Part shown: piece after piece, positions 11,299 to 19,483 of the stretch
Position numbering within the stretch: position 1 is the first letter of the stretch
How the letters are laid out: every line of letters begins with the position of its first letter
From: Photobacterium angustum
GTDB lineage: Bacteria; Pseudomonadota; Gammaproteobacteria; Enterobacterales; Vibrionaceae
NCBI RefSeq assembly: GCF_003026365.1
Contig: NZ_PYOM01000010.1
Coordinates: 1-64,000 of the forward strand
Reading direction: 5' to 3'
Length of the DNA stretch: 64,000 nucleotides
Program-made: the position numbers and the translations under genes
The notes under the pieces: model-generated
What the model was told of the DNA's origin: nothing
Database searches by the model: none
What the model saw: only the letters and a program-made list of their open reading frames with translations

Positions 11299-11730
11299 TT
11301 AAGCGGCAGCCGGAATTCGAAGCTTCTGCCCTGGGAAAATTTTATCGGCATCGATAATCACTTCACGGTTAGCGTCAAAAATTTTCTGATAGTCTGCACC
11401 ATTGCCTAATGTCTTTTCAGCAATTTTCCATAGGCTGTCACCTGATTGTACCTCATAGTATGACACTTCTACGGCTGAAGCTGGCGCTTCAATATTATCA
11501 ACAACAGATTCAATACCTGCAGTATTACCAGTCATAAGGATTGCCTTTTCTCGTGCTTCAGCGCTCTCTGCTTGACCTGTAAGAGTGGCAACACCATCTT
11601 TAACTTCAACATTTAAACCAGATAAGCCTGGGTTATTATCTTCAATATGTTGAGTGATTTTTGCAGGCGCCTCTTCTTCATTGCCAAATAACTTTGTGCC
11701 TATGTTGCGAGCGAAGTCTAATAAACCCAT
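11299..11730 (-). CDS. kbp: BON-LysM protein, Kbp/YgaU-like
   Basis: 143 aa with the two-domain plan of E. coli Kbp (YgaU). A BON domain occupies about residues 25-85 (LNVEVKDGVATLTGQAESAEAREKAI) and a LysM domain about residues 92-141 (YEVQSGDSLWKIAEKTLGNGADYQKIFDANRE, ending PGQKLRIP). The N-terminus MGLLDFARNIGTKLFG matches the family and there is no signal peptide, so it is cytoplasmic. E. coli Kbp binds K+ and is induced by osmotic or stationary stress; K+ binding here is inferred from homology. A good AGGAA ribosome site precedes the ATG. It is the first gene of a pair with the YidB-like gene. Confidence 0.9.
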   Translation of the reverse strand: MGLLDFARNIGTKLFGNEEEAPAKITQHIEDNNPGLSGLNVEVKDGVATLTGQAESAEAREKAILMTGNTAGIESVVDNIEAPASAVEVSYYEVQSGDSLWKIAEKTLGNGADYQKIFDANREVIIDADKIFPGQKLRIPAAA

Positions 11731-12047
11731 TACAAATATTTCCTTATGATGAATGACAATATATTAAGTTGACCTCTAACGATACTAGACGAAATTTTGA
11801 TAATAACTCAATTAAATTATGGTGAGGTATAGCTACCTGATGATTCGGGAGTTTAGAAAGCAGGAAATAATGCTGAACTCTGATTTGTTATATGAATAAC
11901 CGTTTCTTTTCGTCATTAAGAATGTATCTAAGGTCTGTAAGTAATTTTATTGTTTAAGCTTGACCTGTTTTAGCGCTAAACGTGATAATACGGCTATAAA
12001 TTAGTGTGTCTACACTGATAAATAATGATGAATGTTACGGAGTTTCA
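11731..12047. other. Divergent intergenic region, kbp / yaiL
   Basis: About 317 bp of AT-rich DNA between two divergent genes. It must hold both promoters. I see no convincing regulator palindrome or small gene. An in-frame GTG at 12006 upstream of yaiL was judged not to be the start. Confidence 0.5.
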
Positions 12048-12569
12048 ATGGCAAAGCTAAGTCTACAAGAGCAGATGCTTAAAGCAGGGCTTATAGATAA
12101 GAAAAAGCTTAAAAAGGCGGGTAAAACCACGAAAAAATCTCGTACTCAAGCGAAAGAAGCAAAAGCTGCTGTTGAAGCAAATCGCATAGCACAGCTAGAA
12201 AAAGATAAAGAGCTTAATCGCGTTCGTGATGAAGAGATTAAAGCGAAAGAGCTTGGTGCTCAAATTAAACAGCTTATTGAAATGAATCGCTTAGATCGCA
12301 ATAGTGGTGATATCGGTTACAACTTTACTGATGGTTCAACGGTTAAAAAGATCTATGTTGATAAAGTAATGCAAAATCAGCTGGTAAATGGTCGTTTAGC
12401 TATTGCACGTTACCTTGATGGCTATGAAGTGATCCCTGCTTCTGTCGCTGATAAAATTGCACAACGTGATGAAGAATCTATTGTATTAAATAATACAGTA
12501 GCTGACAGTATTGCAGATGAAGATGATCCGTACGCAGACTTTGTTATTCCAGATGATCTGATGTGGTAA
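12048..12569 (+). CDS. yaiL: DUF2058 (YaiL-like) protein
   Basis: 173 aa from the chosen ATG, which follows a GGAG site and gives the canonical N-terminus MAKLSLQEQMLKAGL. The N-terminal half is a highly charged Lys/Glu-rich helix (residues ~10-85). The C-terminal half contains the family core (IGYNFTDGSTVKKIYVDKVMQNQLVNGRLAIARY) and an acidic tail DEDDPYADFVIPDDLMW. E. coli YaiL is described as a nucleoid- or nucleic acid-associated protein; the precise function is unknown. It is monocistronic, with its own terminator. Confidence 0.9.
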   Translation: MAKLSLQEQMLKAGLIDKKKLKKAGKTTKKSRTQAKEAKAAVEANRIAQLEKDKELNRVRDEEIKAKELGAQIKQLIEMNRLDRNSGDIGYNFTDGSTVKKIYVDKVMQNQLVNGRLAIARYLDGYEVIPASVADKIAQRDEESIVLNNTVADSIADEDDPYADFVIPDDLMW

Positions 12570-12925
12570 GAATATCTTACTGAATAAATAGGTTCAGGGA
12601 TTAAAAACCGATATAGCTAAAGCAAATAGGCTTTTAGCGTTATCGGTTTTTTTATACGCGTTTTTTAACCTTCGCAATTGTAGCGCATCAGTATATTATT
12701 TTTATCGTTAAATCATGAGGTACTGCGCAATATCCACGCTATCGTTTGCGTGTGCAATAATTAAACATACAGATGTAAATGTGATAAAAAGAGCATGGTA
12801 TATAATGCGAATGTTTATCATTTGTGGTTTATTGATAGCATGATGTAGTACTTAATGATGCAACTTCTTGAACATATCAATTCGATTGTGATTCAGAAAA
12901 TCATCAACATAGCAGGACAATAATA
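12570..12925. other. Intergenic region, yaiL / phosphohexomutase
   Basis: It holds the yaiL terminator on the left and then ~270 bp of AT-rich sequence that should contain the mutase promoter. No small gene or clear operator is seen. Confidence 0.5.
12603..12657 (+). terminator. Terminator of yaiL
   Basis: A long stem with outer arms AACCGATA and TATCGGTT and inner TAGCTAAAG against CTTTTAGCG, ending in a run of seven T. Confidence 0.8.
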
Positions 12926-14629
12926 ATGAATAGTGATATCGCTCGTTGGTTGGAACGCGATCCTGACCCAAAAACACGAAATGAATTAGAACAGCTTATC
13001 AAAGACAATAATCAAGCAGAGTTAACGGATCGTTTCGACGGTCGATTAGCCTTTGGTACAGCAGGATTACGCGGAGTTGTTGGTGCAGGACCTAATCGAA
13101 TGAACCGCTTAGTTATTCAAGAGACAGCGGCTGGATTAGGGCAATATCTGTTACGTTCAGTCCCTGAAGGGGCCAGCAAAGGTGTTGTTATTGGCTATGA
13201 TGGGCGTCCTGATTCACAACAATTTGCACATGACACAGCATCAGTATTAACCGCACAAGGCATTAAAGTCTATTTAACGGTAAAAGTGGCGCCAACACCC
13301 GTTGTTGCATTTGGCGTGAAACATCTTCATACAGCTGCTGCTGTTGTTGTTACTGCCAGTCATAACCCTCCGCAATATAATGGCTTTAAAGTGTACTGGG
13401 AAAATGGCGCACAAATTATTCCACCGCAAGATGCTGGTATCGCTGATGAAATTGATAAAGCAACAAAACACGAATTATCGTATTTACCGCTAGAAGAGGC
13501 TGTAGATAAAGGGCTACTCGTTTGGCTAGATGAAGACTACTACCAAGATTATCGCCAAACGATGAATACTAATCCGTTACTGATGAATCACAACAACCCG
13601 CAATCAATTAACATCGCTTATACGGCAATGCATGGTGTTGGTGCCGAAATGGCAGAAACATTATTAGCTGATGCTGGATTTGACCATGTTTACAGTGTTG
13701 CAGCGCAAAGAGAGCCTGATGGTACTTTCCCAACAGTCAAATTTCCTAACCCTGAAGAAACTGGCGCGATGGATCTTGTTATTGCGGAAGCAAAAAAACA
13801 CGATGCAGTATTAGCTTGTGCCAATGATCCAGATGCAGATCGCTTTGCTGTTGCTGTACGTCGTGAAGACGGTGAATACCAAATGCTAACAGGAGATCAG
13901 GTTGGTACATTATTCGGCTATTACTTATTAAGCCATGCACATGCCAATCAAAATCTAGTGGGGAATACAATCGTATCTTCAAGCTTACTTGGCAAGATTG
14001 CAACAACTCTTGGAGCGCGTTATTACCAAACGTTAACGGGCTTTAAGTGGTTAACTAATGTGGCGATGGCACAACAAACAGAAGAGCATCAATTCCTTTT
14101 CGCATACGAAGAAGCATTGGGCTACACCATTGGCAGTAAAGTGTGGGATAAAGATGGTTTATCTGCGTTAGTCGCGTTTGCACAATTAACCGCAGAGTTG
14201 CACGCTAAAGGGCTGACTATTTGGGATCAATTAGAAGCTATCTATCGTGAGCATGGTTTGTATATTAATGCGCAACGTAGTATCGCACTGGATCCAATCG
14301 CAGCGCCGATTGGTGATACATTACGCCATCAACCACCAACAGAGATTGCAGGGTTACCGATTGTATGTACAGAAGATTATAAACAATCGTTGAGAACATT
14401 TAGTGATGGTACGGTTGAAGGTATTGAATTACCCGTTAGCGATGTATTGATCTATCACTTACAAGGTGGGGCTCGCGTTATTGTTAGACCTTCTGGAACG
14501 GAGCCTAAGATAAAATGTTACTACGAAGTAGTAGAGCCAATGTTACATGAAGATACCATGATTCATGCCCAGCAACGTGCTCAGGAAGCGATGGATACGT
14601 TGATTGAAAAGCACCAACAGTCATTGTAG
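12926..14629 (+). CDS. Phosphoglucomutase/phosphomannomutase (alpha-D-phosphohexomutase, PGM2-like)
   Basis: 567 aa, the usual length of the long PGM2-like phosphohexomutases that interconvert hexose-1- and hexose-6-phosphates (or pentose phosphates). All four family signatures are present. GTAGLRG lies near residue 44-50. The phosphoserine loop TASHNPPQYNGFKVYW has the catalytic Ser at residue 145. The metal loop DPDADRF is near residue 301. The phosphate-binding RPSGTEPKIKCYYE is near the C-terminus. The sugar-specificity loop reads FAYEEALGYTIG. The start is supported by AGGACAATAATA before the ATG. It is monocistronic with a strong terminator. Substrate preference cannot be read from the sequence. 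Confidence 0.95.
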   Translation: MNSDIARWLERDPDPKTRNELEQLIKDNNQAELTDRFDGRLAFGTAGLRGVVGAGPNRMNRLVIQETAAGLGQYLLRSVPEGASKGVVIGYDGRPDSQQFAHDTASVLTAQGIKVYLTVKVAPTPVVAFGVKHLHTAAAVVVTASHNPPQYNGFKVYWENGAQIIPPQDAGIADEIDKATKHELSYLPLEEAVDKGLLVWLDEDYYQDYRQTMNTNPLLMNHNNPQSINIAYTAMHGVGAEMAETLLADAGFDHVYSVAAQREPDGTFPTVKFPNPEETGAMDLVIAEAKKHDAVLACANDPDADRFAVAVRREDGEYQMLTGDQVGTLFGYYLLSHAHANQNLVGNTIVSSSLLGKIATTLGARYYQTLTGFKWLTNVAMAQQTEEHQFLFAYEEALGYTIGSKVWDKDGLSALVAFAQLTAELHAKGLTIWDQLEAIYREHGLYINAQRSIALDPIAAPIGDTLRHQPPTEIAGLPIVCTEDYKQSLRTFSDGTVEGIELPVSDVLIYHLQGGARVIVRPSGTEPKIKCYYEVVEPMLHEDTMIHAQQRAQEAMDTLIEKHQQSL

Positions 14630-14656
14630 GTAAATCGATCTAGTAGAACGATGATG

Positions 14657-14704
14657 AGTGCGGTATTGATAGATCACCAATGATCTATTTTGCCGCATTT
14701 TTTA
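14657..14704 (+). terminator. Terminator of the phosphohexomutase gene
   Basis: A long hairpin with outer arms GTGCGG/CCGCAT and inner TGATAGATCA/TGATCTATTT, followed by a run of six T. Confidence 0.85.
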
Positions 14705-14854
14705 TGCCGGTGACTTTGGTAAACAACTTGGAACTAGCCGTGTAGATTAAAGGCCATTTGGCTATCCATGCGAAACGGTAAACAAGATGCTATCGTGAAA
14801 CATTTACGTGTATAATCAGCAAATAATATACTATTTAAAAGTTAGGGTTTTCCT

Positions 14855-15031
14855 ATGCATGATTTAAATTTATCAATACCAGATGATTACGAAAAAGAGC
14901 CAGAGCTTCCTATTCCAGAGCTTGATGAGCAGAAGAAAATTGTTGCTGAATTAAAGCGATTAGAAGAGGCAGGTGAACTAACACCAGAAATTCTTCATGC
15001 ATTTATGACCGGTGAAAGAAAACCGGAATAA
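14855..15031 (+). CDS. Small acidic hypothetical protein, 58 aa
   Basis: A complete ATG-to-TAA frame encodes 58 residues beginning MHDLNLSIPDDYEKEPE and ending TGERKPE. It is rich in Glu/Asp/Lys/Pro, with a predicted amphipathic helix (KKIVAELKRLEEAGELTPEILHAFM). A TATAAT hexamer occurs at 14811-14816, about 40 bp upstream. Compact composition, a promoter-like element and an intergenic position support a real gene. No function is recognised. Confidence 0.6.
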   Translation: MHDLNLSIPDDYEKEPELPIPELDEQKKIVAELKRLEEAGELTPEILHAFMTGERKPE

Positions 15032-15236
15032 GTATCTACTGAGCCTCTGTATTTAGATGAACTTTTCGAATATACAGGGGCTTAATTATTTTTATAACTA
15101 TCGACACTAACCAATTGATAGTATGAATAAAAAATATTTAATATAGGTTCTAAGTAGTAACGAAATAGCATATGACATAAGCACTTAATTGCATTATTGT
15201 GTGTTTATTATTAAAGCTGTGCGAGCATACCTATAT

Positions 15237-15554
15237 ATGTATTATGTGACCGCAAAGAATATTTTTTTAAGTGGCTGGGGGCGTGCAGGTAAGTTTGATT
15301 GTTATGTTTGTATTATGTGTAAAACAAGGCATGAAGCAAGTATTGTTGCAGTGAATGCACGGCATCGTTCAGATCTGCAGCGAGTAAAAATACATTCAAA
15401 AGTCCCATTATCTTTAACCGAAGATACGTTAAAGGTTGGTCGACATATTCTTACTGCTTATATTGTAAAAGTGCTCGATAAAACGACAGAGCCTAAACTA
15501 TTTATGCCGAATTATTTTCAATATAGATCTAAACCGAAAATACTAAAACGATAG
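15237..15554 (+). CDS. Hypothetical protein with MYYVTAKNIFLSGWG N-terminus
   Basis: 105 aa from the ATG at codon 17 of a longer frame that could also start at TTG 15189. The ATG is preferred because MYYVTAKNIFLSGWGRA resembles the start of a family of small proteins found in phages and marine bacteria (from memory, not checked). No Shine-Dalgarno site precedes either start. The N-terminal two thirds are alpha/beta-like (HEASIVAVNARHRSDLQRVKIHSKVP); the C-terminus is basic (YRSKPKILKR). Function unknown. Confidence 0.55.
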   Translation: MYYVTAKNIFLSGWGRAGKFDCYVCIMCKTRHEASIVAVNARHRSDLQRVKIHSKVPLSLTEDTLKVGRHILTAYIVKVLDKTTEPKLFMPNYFQYRSKPKILKR

Positions 15555-15576
15555 TTAAGGTGTCTTATGGGCAGTA

Positions 15577-15622
15577 TTTAGGATCTAATGCAATAACAAT
15601 ACGCTAAAGATCAGATCCTAAA
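15577..15622. repeat. Ten-base inverted repeat after the hypothetical gene
   Basis: TTTAGGATCT (15577-15586) and AGATCCTAAA (15613-15622) are perfect complements with a 26-base loop. They lie between convergent genes and may act as a weak shared terminator; there is no T-run. Confidence 0.35.
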
Positions 15623-15630
15623 GTATTTAA

Positions 15631-15876
15631 TTAGTGATGTTTCACGCCGTTACGAACAATGTCTTTACCATTATCATAAACATCTTGGCTTAACCAGCGT
15701 CCGTAAATCAACTGCTGATTCTTATCAAAAACAGCGATGAAAGGGCGACCATCAGCGTTATTTTTAGCTAAGCCAATGCCTTCTACATCTTTTAAGCCTA
15801 AACCACCATTTTCAATTGAGATAATAAAGGTTTTTAGTTCTTCTAGCGTTTCAATAACGTCTTGTTCAATTTTCAT
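15631..15876 (-). CDS. Conserved-looking hypothetical protein, 81 aa
   Basis: A small soluble protein with an N-terminal helix (EQDVIETLEELKTFIISIENGG) and a short beta-rich core (PFIAVFDKNQQLIYGRWLSQDVYDNG). It ends HH. No signal peptide, membrane segment or known motif. The ribosome site is weak. I do not recognise the family. Confidence 0.6.
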   Translation of the reverse strand: MKIEQDVIETLEELKTFIISIENGGLGLKDVEGIGLAKNNADGRPFIAVFDKNQQLIYGRWLSQDVYDNGKDIVRNGVKHH

Positions 15877-16045
15877 TTGTTAATTACCAAATAGTAAAAT
15901 AAGCGTAAGTTATTTATAAAATAACTTAGATCTGAATTTAACTCTACAATCTAATACTCTACCTCTGATGCTTTATTTTTGAAATGGCTAGCTATGTACC
16001 GGATAAGATTAAGTTAAATAAATGAAAGTTTCACAAACGGAGTGC

Positions 16046-16081
16046 ATAAAAAACAGCCATATAAACATGATGATATGGCTA
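16046..16081 (-). terminator. Terminator of the questin-oxidase-like gene
   Basis: Arms AGCCATAT (16055-16062) and ATATGGCT (16073-16080). On the minus strand the stem is followed by six T (the A-run at 16047-16053). Confidence 0.8.
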
Positions 16082-16095
16082 GAAATTGCTTGATA

Positions 16096-17040
16096 TTAAA
16101 GGTTTTCATTGGCTATACATTGATTCGCAATATACTTTAATTCTGCCAATGGATAGCGCTTATAAAGCTCACTACAACTGTATATCAGCGTAATTGTGTG
16201 ATCGTTTTTACTTAAGGCTCCACGTGTGATCGTTTCAAGCCAACTTAGGTGAGGGGGAGTCGGTAATACATCACGAGGTTGCTGAAGGTTTTTTCCTACT
16301 GTCGCAAAAGCTGCTGTATAACTTTGCCAAAACCATTGCAATGCTGTTTGTTGATCTTGGAAATATTGTAACAGTTCGATAAAAGCGTGAAGGGCAGTTA
16401 TACCATGTAATAAGGTAGAGTTATTTGTCTTACGATAATACTCAACGACTAACTGCAATACTTTTTCTATTGTTATATCCACAGGAACGGGGGCAAGCTT
16501 TAGATAGTTAGGGCTCTGAGCGACTTCAAAAATACGCTGACTAATATTATTCGCTTCGAATGAGCTATTTGAAAAAGCATACGTCAGTTGCTTTAGTTGC
16601 TGCTCTGCGTTGTATTTCTCAGTTAATGATAATGGAGTAATGAGTTGATAGCTTTGATCCCAATAGGCTAATGCATAAGCGATCTCACGTTGCTGCTGGC
16701 TTTTTATCGCATAAGATAACCGTATCATGCACTGGAAAGCTTGTGTATTAAAACTAGCAATTAACCTTGGCATATAGGCGATGAGTGTTGTTTCTACACC
16801 ATCATTTTTAATACGCTGTTCTATTTCATTCGCTTGTTTAAGAAAGGGCTCATTTCGAGCGACGTTTTCAAGTTGCGTTATATATTGATGATAGAAAAGT
16901 AATACACACTCGTCATTTGTCCCAATTTGATCAAGTGCAACTAAAGTCATTGGTAAATGATTACTGATCCCATTTTTATAGGTTGGTTGAAATTGTAATC
17001 CCGCTACAATTAATTCGTTGGTTAATAATGATGTTTTCAT
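16096..17040 (-). CDS. Questin oxidase-like (DUF4243) protein
   Basis: 314 aa, all-helical, without a signal peptide. The N-terminal FQPTYKNGISNHLPMTLVALDQIG and the internal TLLHGITALHAFIELLQYF match the pattern I associate with the questin oxidase-like family (PF14027). The fungal founder performs a Baeyer-Villiger-type ring cleavage of the anthraquinone questin. Bacterial members are widespread and their substrates unknown. A GGAAGCG ribosome site precedes the ATG. It is monocistronic, with its own terminator. The family call is from recognised motifs; enzymatic activity is not established. Confidence 0.7.
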   Translation of the reverse strand: MKTSLLTNELIVAGLQFQPTYKNGISNHLPMTLVALDQIGTNDECVLLFYHQYITQLENVARNEPFLKQANEIEQRIKNDGVETTLIAYMPRLIASFNTQAFQCMIRLSYAIKSQQQREIAYALAYWDQSYQLITPLSLTEKYNAEQQLKQLTYAFSNSSFEANNISQRIFEVAQSPNYLKLAPVPVDITIEKVLQLVVEYYRKTNNSTLLHGITALHAFIELLQYFQDQQTALQWFWQSYTAAFATVGKNLQQPRDVLPTPPHLSWLETITRGALSKNDHTITLIYSCSELYKRYPLAELKYIANQCIANENL

Positions 17041-17278
17041 ATATCGCTTCCATGCAATTTACAACATATCCAAGATTAGACGTTCTAAATAAGAGTGCCT
17101 ACTCTTAATCGTTTAACTGATTGAAAAATAGTGATATAACAGCAGTGTTTTAGAAATATAGCATGAGTTTATTGATGAGGTTTCTAGTAAAAGTGATGAA
17201 ATCTTATAACTGAGTAATAGCACCATACATTTGCAAACTACATTGTTCTATTAAGAGATGACTAATAGGTTGTAGTGT

Positions 17279-18196
17279 ATGGCTTGGCGAATATTTTTAA
17301 CGTTGATAGCGTGTGGTTCAATAATGGCTTGTAATAGTGATAATGCAAATGCAGTAAAGGTAAATACAACGCCTGAGCCTGTGCAGTCAGAATCGGTTGA
17401 AGCCCAAACGGTAGATGATAGCTTGTCTGAGTCTGAGTCTGAGTCTGAGTCTGAGTCTGGGTCTGGGTCTGAGTCTGAGATCTTGACTCAATCGGCTACA
17501 GAACCTGAATGCGACTTAGAAAGTGTTAATTTACTCGATTTTGTTCCTTGGCAACGTGAAGAAGGCTGGTGGGTTGGCGAATATACCTTTTTAGGGGCGG
17601 ATGGTGATCCCAATGTTTCTGCGAGTTGGCCATATCGTTACGATCACTATCGCGGATTTATCCATTTAGAAGTCATTGGCAACAGTATTAAACAGCGTAA
17701 CGTATTTTTGTATCCAGCTAAAAATTCATCTGAATGTGATTCTGTTGAAGATGTTGTTGGCTCTGGTATATGCGGTGATAACGGTAATGAAAAAGTCTTT
17801 AGTGCTGATCAAAGCGCGTCAGATTGTGATGGTAATTTATCTGGACCATTTGAAGCTTTTGGCATGACGTTAAGTACCACAACAACATTGATCGGTGATG
17901 ATACTGTACTTTATCAAGTACGTTTACCCGATGGGAGTTTTACCCAAAATCAGCTAACAACACTACCACCGAATGATACACGAGTACGTACTGCCCAAGG
18001 TTTCTTTATGGGGGCATCAACATATGCGAGTTATTATCGAGAGCGTAAGGTGACAAAAGAAGAGTTTGTGCAGTTATTAGAAGAAACACGGCAAGAATAC
18101 AATATATTAGAGCTTGATTATTGTGGTTATGATTCGGGTGGTAGCCCAAGCAATGTGTCCTGTGATGAACATTTTGGTGTAGCGTTAGGAGATTAA
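17279..18196 (+). CDS. Putative outer-membrane lipoprotein with Ser-Glu repeat linker
   Basis: 305 aa. The N-terminus MAWRIFLTLIACGSIMACNSDN is a lipoprotein signal with lipobox SIMAC and Cys18. An acidic low-complexity linker of alternating Ser-Glu/Ser-Gly (residues ~50-67) follows, then a ~230-residue globular domain with six or more Cys that probably form disulfides (VPWQREEGWWVGEYTFLGADG; final YCGYDSGGSPSNVSCDEHFG). I do not recognise the globular domain. Asp at lipoprotein position +2 is absent (Asn follows Cys), so outer-membrane sorting is likely. The ribosome site is weak. A strong terminator follows, shared with the small gene opposite. Confidence 0.75.
   Translation: MAWRIFLTLIACGSIMACNSDNANAVKVNTTPEPVQSESVEAQTVDDSLSESESESESESGSGSESEILTQSATEPECDLESVNLLDFVPWQREEGWWVGEYTFLGADGDPNVSASWPYRYDHYRGFIHLEVIGNSIKQRNVFLYPAKNSSECDSVEDVVGSGICGDNGNEKVFSADQSASDCDGNLSGPFEAFGMTLSTTTTLIGDDTVLYQVRLPDGSFTQNQLTTLPPNDTRVRTAQGFFMGASTYASYYRERKVTKEEFVQLLEETRQEYNILELDYCGYDSGGSPSNVSCDEHFGVALGD
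17426..17479 (+). repeat. Hexanucleotide microsatellite TCTGAG/TCTGGG x9
   Basis: Nine in-frame 6-bp units (five TCTGAG, two TCTGGG, two TCTGAG) encode the Ser-Glu/Gly linker of the lipoprotein. Slippage would change linker length without shifting the frame. Confidence 0.95.
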
Positions 18197-18198
18197 AC

Positions 18199-18234
18199 AT
18201 AAAGACCAACAAAATATGTTGGTCTTTATTTTTA
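18199..18234. terminator. Bidirectional terminator between two lipoprotein genes
   Basis: Arms AAAGACCAACA and TGTTGGTCTTT around a short A-rich loop, with a T-rich tail on the right and an A-rich flank on the left. It serves the lipoprotein gene on the plus strand and the small lipoprotein on the minus strand. Confidence 0.85.
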
Positions 18235-18237
18235 TAA

Positions 18238-18360
18238 TTACTTAATACTGCGGCTCATTTCAACATTGCCATGAGCTTGAATCGATGTGCCTTCTGACAG
18301 TGAGTGAGCACAGCCGATAATGAATATGCTAAGAAAGGCTAATATAATCCAATTATTCAT
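18238..18360 (-). CDS. Small lipoprotein, 40 aa
   Basis: A complete minus-strand ATG-to-TAA frame. Residues 1-16 (MNNWIILAFLSIFIIG) form a hydrophobic signal that ends in lipobox IIGC at Cys17. A mature peptide of only 24 residues remains, AHSLSEGTSIQAHGNVEMSRSIK after the Cys. Size and design recall entericidin-type toxin/antitoxin lipoproteins and other tiny envelope lipoproteins, but I cannot assign a family. The ribosome site is poor (TGAGATAA). The frame abuts a shared terminator, which supports expression. Confidence 0.6.
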   Translation of the reverse strand: MNNWIILAFLSIFIIGCAHSLSEGTSIQAHGNVEMSRSIK

Positions 18361-18541
18361 TATTTATCTCAGTTAGTCGTAGTAAGGAAGGCAACTTTAC
18401 GCAGTTAAATAAAGAGATTCAAGTGGGCAGAATTTTGTGTGTATCATGAGTAAAGTAAGATGATTTATATTAATCAAAATATTGACGTTATAGATAAGAG
18501 AACCAGTTCGTTAAAATTAAAGAGTAGGTCTTGATAAAGAC

Positions 18542-18615
18542 TGGAGCGGATAACGGGAATCGAACCCGTTTCTTGAGCTTGGGAAGCTCAGGTAATACCA
18601 TTATACGATATCCGC
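18542..18615 (-). tRNA. glyU: tRNA-Gly (anticodon CCC)
   Basis: The minus strand folds as a full cloverleaf of 74 nt including the encoded CCA. The acceptor pairs GCGGATA with TATCCGC and is followed by discriminator T and CCA. The anticodon stem-loop is TGAGC-TTCCCAA-GCTCA, giving anticodon CCC. The T-loop GTTCGATTC is intact. It is a single tRNA gene, and resembles E. coli glyU in the anticodon arm. Confidence 0.97.
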
Positions 18616-18824
18616 TCTGTAGTTTTACCATAAGTTTTGCGAAGTGATGAGTCAATTAAAAAATAACAAGAAAGGTTAAATATTAACAAAATGAATTTAA
18701 TACAGAATTACTGTAACTTATAGCAATTTGTATATGTATGATTTCGATTTCAGATATATATACGACATGGAATATTTAGTTATTATAAATCTATACCAAT
18801 TCACTCACATTACATTTTAATAAT

Positions 18825-19019
18825 ATGAAGAAAAGTTATACAGGAAAGTTAATACTTCGTGTTCGATTATCGTCTGCAAGGTTTATGATAAGGAATCTTG
18901 AACGTGCAATACGTTTCTGTTTATCTCATCACTATAATAATATGGCAAATCGGCTTTTAAATCGTTTAGATACTGCTTTTTTGACGTTTGAGCAGTTATA
19001 TAAGCAGAAAGTGAAGTAA
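18825..19019 (+). CDS. Small basic helical protein, 64 aa
   Basis: MKKSYTGKLILRVRLSSARF then a long amphipathic helix pair (MIRNLERAIRFCLSHHYNNMANRLLNRLDTAFLTFEQLYKQKVK). It is strongly basic. Its C-terminal half resembles the next small gene (shared LL--L------FE-LY pattern), which supports both being real and related. There is no clear ribosome site and no function is recognised. Confidence 0.45.
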   Translation: MKKSYTGKLILRVRLSSARFMIRNLERAIRFCLSHHYNNMANRLLNRLDTAFLTFEQLYKQKVK

Positions 19020-19225
19020 TTAATAAACGTCTTTTTCAGAGCGTTAAATAGTTTTTCGACTAAGATGCGAGCCATTCTCATTATCAAGTGTGATTTATGT
19101 CACATTTAAAGGTGTTATTCAAACCGAGATAAAAAAATGTCATTGTCCTAACAAAAAAATATCCTTGTAGTGGACAATGTCTTTCACATATTAAACTTGT
19201 ACTATCTTACGTTGGATTTCAAGAA

Positions 19226-19390
19226 ATGTCGTTAATTGCTATTAGTCGTAATAAAATTAAAACTATTCGAGATAAAATTAAAATCTGTGTTAAGAATGGT
19301 GATGTTGCAAATGTTTCATTATTGTTGTCAGAACTTGAATCAGAATTAAATATTTTTGAGTCATTATACTCATTACCTAAAGAAATATAA
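19226..19390 (+). CDS. Small helical protein, 54 aa, possible paralogue of the preceding gene
   Basis: A complete ATG-to-TAA frame encodes MSLIAISRNKIKTIRDKIK, followed by a helical segment (CVKNGDVANVSLLLSELESELNIFESLYSLPKEI). The final 16-residue block LLSELESELNIFESLY aligns with LLNRLDTAFLTFEQLY of the upstream protein. The ATG follows AAGAA. No function is known. A downstream membrane-protein gene begins about 90 bp later. Confidence 0.45.
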   Translation: MSLIAISRNKIKTIRDKIKICVKNGDVANVSLLLSELESELNIFESLYSLPKEI

Positions 19391-19483
19391 CCAATAAAGG
19401 ATTAATGGATTATTATATTTACGAGAGATATTTAAGGATAAATAACGTATTATAATTAGTCTGATAATTTATTGTTTATATAT

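Noticed and set aside
12006..12047. GTG start extending YaiL by 14 codons
   Set aside because: GGAG precedes the ATG at 12048, and the MAKLSLQEQML start is the family norm.
15189..15236. TTG start extending the 105-aa gene by 16 codons
   Set aside because: The extension shows no ribosome site and the ATG gives a family-like N-terminus.
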